Source: Rugalucina vietnamica (lineage: Eukaryota > Mollusca > Bivalvia > Lucinida > Lucinidae). Taken from it: 64,000 nucleotides of DNA. Below, piece after piece: positions 59,787 through 64,000 of this stretch (the first letter of the stretch is position 1; each line of letters starts with the position of its first letter). The stretch is taken from assembly GCA_964017185.1 (NCBI GenBank), contig OZ024872.1, positions 61,807,817 to 61,871,816 of the forward strand, in the 5' to 3' direction. A program made the translations under genes and the position numbers. The notes below the pieces were generated by a model. The model did no database searches, was not told the origin of the DNA, and saw only the letters and a program-made list of their open reading frames with translations.

Positions 59787-61520
59787 TAGCTCGCCTGACT
59801 TGTGCTTTGCCACTACATCTGTTAAAATCTATGACCCATGACCTTGACCTCAAGGTCACTCAGGTGGGTCATGATGGTACAACATAAAACTTCAGACCAA
59901 TGCAAAGTATCAACTTGATCAATCTACATGTTCAAGAGATATAGACTTATAAAAACATTAACCAAAACTTAAACACAAAATTTCCAAGTCCGTGACCCTG
60001 ACCTCAAGGTCATCAAGGTGAGTTGTGATGTACAGCATAAAACCTGAGACCAATATCTATCAACATGCAAGTATCAACTTTATCCATCAACATGTTCAAG
60101 AGATTTAGACTTTAACAAAAAAAAAAAATAACACAAAATTTCTAAGTCTGTGACCTTGACCTCAAGGTCACCCAGGGTAGGTCATGATGGTACTGCATAA
60201 AACTTCAGACCAATATCTACCAACATGCAAAGTATCAACTCGATCAATCAACATGGTCAAGAGATATAGACTTACAAAAACTTTAACCAAAAACTTAAAC
60301 ACAAAATTTCTAAGTCCGTAACCTTGACCTCAAGGTCACCCAGGGTGGGTCATGATGCAGGGTTCGCGTTACCGATCGCCATTGTCACAAATTGCGAAAT
60401 TTTTTTAAATCTGGCGAAAGAGAATAAAAATTGGCGAAAAAAAATGGCGACAACTAAAAATGTCTTAAGATCGCCATCTCCGCCGTAAATACATTGTCCA
60501 GAGCCATTAATTGGTCGCGCGTGCTTGTCTAATGGTCATATAATACCTTAATTATCGATCAAAAGACGGAAGCCGATGGAGTTTATTGAAAACAAATATT
60601 CGACACGCGCTGTCTATCTTGCACGATAGTAACGCCCACAAGTTCATTTGGTCCAGCCTTTCTATTAAATATTCATTACACATGATCGCTAGCTACCAAT
60701 GGATCCCAGTATTGAGAATCGCTTCGGTTGACGTCACGGAAATTTCACACCCGGTTAACAAGGTATATATGGGAGGCGAGAATTTACGGCTATCGGTCAG
60801 TTGCCTTTACGGCTACGTCCTGGAGAATTTCGAACTAAGTCATAGATAATTTACAAATCGTTTGTGTTCCTTTACGCTATTTGAAGGTTGCAGCTGGACT
60901 GGGTTGAACTGAAAGTGTTTGGTCTAGCTTTTCCAGACATCTATTCCAGAAAAATTGTATAGTGCAAGATAGTGGTCATGTATTTTGTTTGCAACTTCAG
61001 AAAAATATGTTTCGTGTATTATGAACTTTATTTAAATAGTAAAATGTTAAATTGTCTTCTCATGGAATTCTGGAAAAAAATTATATTCACAAACATTTGT
61101 GAGAAACATTGTTCTAGAATGTAATCATTTTCTGAAAAAAAAAAAATCAGCTTTTTTCGGAAGCATATTTCCTTTTTAGCAGCCCCCAAATTTTGGTCAA
61201 GTATATGTTACTTGTGGACTATGTCTTGGTGACATTACGGCCACCAAAGACTTACAAAAACTTCAAACATAAACTTAAACACAAAAAGTCCTTGACCTTG
61301 ACCTCAAGGTCACCCAGGGTGGGTCATGATGGTACTGCGTAAAACTTCAGACCAATATCTAGCAACATGCAAAGTATCAACTTGATCCATCAACATGGTC
61401 AAGAGATATAGACTTATGAAAAACTTTAACCGAAAGTGTGACGCGGACGTACACGTAAACGTGAACGGGGACGACCGAGGTGACTACAATAGCTCTATGC
61501 ACTTCGTGCAGGCGAGCTAA
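59787..61520. mobile_element. TAGCTCGCCTG-ended cassette with ~175-bp core, interrupted
   Basis: Ends TAGCTCGCCTGACTTGTGC and GTGCAGGCGAGCTA are inverted. Core units start near 59840, 59995, 60150 and 60322 and again near 61290. Each has TGACCTTGACCTCAAGGTCA, GGGTGGGTCATGATG and TCAACTTGATCAATC. From 60358 to about 61235 other DNA, opening CAGGGTTCGCG (hAT-like end wording), replaces part of the array. Confidence 0.75.
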
Positions 61521-61524
61521 AAAT

Positions 61525-61870
61525 GAAAGTGGACTCACCCAAATGGTAATGATGGGAAAGTCCATTCGTCAAATATGGGTTAATTAGGATATGTCACAAT
61601 TTTTAAGATAGTATGTACAGTTTAGTATAACATGTTCGAAAATATGTTTTAGTCGGATAAATTTATCACCTGAAAATGAAGTAGAACCAAACACTTGCCC
61701 CTATTATCTGTCTAAACTCATAATAAGGTGCTGTCATTGTCCTTTAAGACTACTCAGAATCAGTTTAAAGTATTAAATGGATAATCTGCATAGATATCAT
61801 CAAATGCTCCTTAATTTATCTATTTCACTATCATCATAATAGTTAAGAACTAAAGGACTATGTCCCCCAA
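61525..61870 (-). other. probable ARMT1 3' UTR and flank
   Basis: Lies directly downstream of the ARMT1 stop on the minus strand. No canonical AATAAA is evident within this stretch, so the transcript end is not placed. Confidence 0.35.
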
Positions 61871-61873
61871 TCA

Positions 61874-62483
61874 TCATCTGTGGACAGTACCACAGTATGA
61901 TATTACAGCCCAGTTTCCATTCACCAACCAGTTTTTATCCTTAGACTGAACCTCATCAGCCTGTCCCTCCTTTAACCCTGTAACAATGTCAGCTTTCAAT
62001 GTTCTCAAGGCACACAATGGTGCTGGATGGAACTGCCGCAGACTCTCCTCAAATGGCGTTGTTGTTATCCAATCTCTATCACCAACAAGCTTTCTATAAT
62101 TCAGATCACCTTTGAAGATTATTAGAGAAGAGTTACAGAGATCTTCGTGCAAGTCTGGGCAATATTTCTTCATATCGCTATAGTCCTGCGGCATAGTCCA
62201 GTAATCGTGAACTTGGAATGTCAAAGAACCTTCTGAAAGTCTTTCATTCCATTTTTTGCAAAACATATTCATGGATAGACTATTTGAGCTCTGGAAATAT
62301 TCTTTTGTTGCTTGGAAATCTTTTGGAGTAACATCCGACACGAACCACGGAAAGGATTTGGCATGTAGATGTACCGTCTTTGCAATATCGGCTGCTAACA
62401 AGAATTCTGCTAGACAGAGGTCTGTGACAAACTCAAATCCAGCGTTGTCTAGGACTATATCTACACGGCCAGGACAAGCAGAA
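61874..62483 (-). CDS. ARMT1: ARMT1-like (DUF89 subfamily III) last coding exon, partial gene
   Basis: The exon encodes the C-terminal 202 residues and ends in TGA. It opens after a good acceptor (pyrimidine-rich, ending CTTTCAG) with one base completing a split codon. Numbering from the exon start, DNAGFE is at residues 12-17, an Asp in FVSD at 50, FKGDLNYRKL at 123-132 and RTLK at 160-163. The 38-residue step from Asp12 to Asp50 and the 148-residue step to Arg160 agree with the human ARMT1 metal ligands and RTxK motif as I remember them. The family is a Mn/Co-dependent phosphatase that dephosphorylates damaged or excess sugar phosphates such as fructose 1-phosphate. It is also reported to methylate acidic residues, including on PCNA. 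Human ARMT1 is about 440 residues, so roughly the N-terminal half lies in exons beyond the right edge. No frameshift or lost catalytic residue is seen. The intron just upstream holds a hairpin MITE and a minisatellite. Confidence 0.95.
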
Positions 62484-62563
62484 CTGAAAGATCAGAAAAT
62501 TCATGTTTCAATACAATCTGCAAGTAAACAGAAATTGAGGACTTAAGTTGTCTAGGTAAATCT

Positions 62564-62807
62564 GGACCCAATTGTTCAAAGCATCGTTAGCTTAACGATA
62601 TCGTTAGGACATAAATTTGTTAAGCAAATATCAGCTAAAGTAACAAATACACTGTTATTTTTTGTTGAAAAAATGCGAGACTCCTTTGCAGTGCAAAGGA
62701 TTCTCGCATTTTTTCAACAAAAAATAACAGTGTATTTGTAATATTAATGTTTTAAATTTTAACGAAACGTTAACAAACGACGTCGTTAGTTTTGAACAAC
62801 TGGGCCC
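62564..62807. mobile_element. GGGCCCAGTTGTTCAAA-type MITE with a nested 48-bp hairpin
   Basis: Ends GGACCCAATTGTTCAAA and TTTGAACAACTGGGCCC are inverted repeats. Within, 62643-62690 and 62692-62739 mirror each other with one mismatch (ACAAATACACTGTTATTTTT through AATGCGAGA). It lies in the ARMT1 intron, about 80 bases upstream of the acceptor. Confidence 0.88.
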
Positions 62808-62848
62808 TGATGTCATCCAAAGTAGTATTCTGCTTTAGCTGCACACCA

Positions 62849-63233
62849 CAGTCGGAATAGATCTATTGTTGAGAACCAAGCAAGTTACACTACTCAATAC
62901 CCAAACAAATACACTACTCAACAAATACACTACTCAATACACTACTCAATACCCAAACAGTCGGAATAGATCTATTGTTGAGAACCAAGCAAGTTACACT
63001 ACTCAATACCCAAACAAATACACTACTCAACAAATACACTACTCAATACACTACTCAATACCCAAACAGTCGGAATAGATCTATTGTTGAGAACCAAGCA
63101 AGTTACACTACTCAATACCCAAACAAATACACTACTCAACAAATACACTACTCAATACACTACTCAATACTCAAACAGTCGGAATAGATCTATTGTTGAG
63201 AACCAAGCAAGTTACACTACTCAATACCCAAAT
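62849..63233 (+). repeat. 109-bp minisatellite, about 3.5 copies
   Basis: CAGTCGGAATAGATCTATTG starts at 62849, 62958, 63067 and 63176, exactly 109 apart. Units are almost identical and contain the smaller repeat ACACTACTCAA. Frames of 70 codons through it are artefacts. Confidence 0.97.
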
Positions 63234-63239
63234 AGAGTA

Positions 63240-63748
63240 TAAATCATTTTTGCGTGTAAGGACAAAAAATATTTAGCTTCAGAAGAAAATTGGCAATCAA
63301 TAATGAACAGTATTACAAAAGATTCTGACAGATGAACTACTAGCAATAACTGTAGATACAGATATATTATTAACAAAGTTAAGTCTTCAAAAGATTTAAG
63401 AAAGTTAAGTCTTTTGATTAAAATGTAAGGCATGTAAAGTAATCATACTGTAATGATGAGCCACTAGTTGTCTAGTTATCCAGGGTTTTCCCAAACGCAG
63501 GATATTGAGTCCCAGACTCCCAGAAACCGGTCAGGGACTCAATAAATAAATTGCCAAGAGTCCCTAGGGACCCCCAAAAAGTTTGAAAGCAATTTTCAAC
63601 AATTTGTCTATTAACAGAGAATCTGCAGAGGGTTTTTGAATCTAGTTGTTAGAAATCGTAATTTCTACCTAATATTGGTTGGAAAATAGTCAATACTTTT
63701 TCTCTTATTTGGTAGAGGGACTCGTAGAATTTGTACCAGAACCCTCAA
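63240..63748. other. ARMT1 intron DNA, nothing recognised
   Basis: A short AGTCTTCAAAAGATTTAAG-like doublet near 63380-63415. No exon with ARMT1 character. Confidence 0.4.
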
Positions 63749-63750
63749 CA

Positions 63751-64000
63751 AGAGGACCAATGGTCCTGTAAACGCTCACCTGAGACCTGAGATATATACA
63801 TGTACCAATAAACTTGTTAGACTAGAATGGTACAATGCATGTATATAACCCTAGGGCAGGGTCAGAATAACTCCTGGAGTCAATGTCTTTTTCAAATCAT
63901 AAAAATTCAGTCCATTTGCCAATTAACTGCAAGTTTTGTCCTTCAAATGACATTTTAACAATTTTCTCCATTCAAATGCATGGGCGATCTAAGTTGACCT
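63751..64000 (-). mobile_element. family-A cassette start, cut by window edge
   Basis: AGAGGACCAATGGTCCTGTA, AACGCTCACCTGAGACC and TCAAATGACATTTTAACAAT match 46534-46760 closely. Confidence 0.85.

Noticed and set aside
60729-60736. TGACGTCA cAMP-response element near an 87-codon frame
   Set aside because: A single 8-base palindrome in an insertion with no supported gene is not enough for a promoter call.

Overview
This is a eukaryotic, AT-rich, intron- and repeat-dominated window. The best guess for the source is a bivalve mollusc. That is an inference: it rests on hairpin-ended repeat cassettes with tandem cores, a SINE tail of the GGACGTTAAACCAAAAC type and tRNA-headed SINEs, which I associate with bivalve genomes. 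No ribosomal or mitochondrial sequence settles it. There are no operons, CRISPR arrays or prokaryotic signals. Most long open frames lie inside repeats and are not genes.

Two host genes are supported, both on the minus strand. (1) 61874-62483 is the last coding exon of an ARMT1 / DUF89 subfamily III gene (metal-dependent damage-control phosphatase, also reported as a protein-glutamate methyltransferase). Its metal ligands, its GDLNYR segment and its RTxK motif are all present with the family spacing, and the gene continues past the right edge. (2) Three exons at 41480-41737, 35364-35525 and 26627-26847 join in matching phase-1 introns. They encode one CUB domain, one LDL-receptor class A module and a single transmembrane helix, an architecture recalling the end of the NETO ectodomain. 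The signal-peptide exon and the cytoplasmic tail were not found. Its introns (about 6.0 and 8.5 kb) are filled with mobile elements.

Layout: 1-590 holds a diverged inverted copy of a repeat seen again at 4.8 and 15.6 kb. 2.17-3.22 kb is a tandem array. 4.63-7.09 kb and 15.61-17.71 kb carry two near-identical 2.07-kb blocks, the first between identical 157-bp direct repeats. 9.34-12.26, 26.9-30.3, 38.6-41.2 and 45.2-58.9 kb, plus the right edge, hold members of one hairpin-ended family whose tandem cores differ between copies. They add up to about 24 kb by my boundaries. 19.5-25.7 kb is rich in hairpin MITEs, nested insertions and a piggyBac-like MITE. 27.7-34.2 kb has three elements with terminal inverted repeats. 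59-63.8 kb has MITEs, a further cassette, the ARMT1 exon and a 109-bp minisatellite.

The most notable structures are the modular hairpin-ended cassettes (same ends, different tandem cores), a recent ~894-bp higher-order repeat at 48.07-50.75 kb, and the regular recurrence of GGTCAAGGTCA-type nuclear-receptor half-site pairs and GTCACATGACC/AAGATGGCCGCC blocks in the core units. I see no new enzymatic or defence system.
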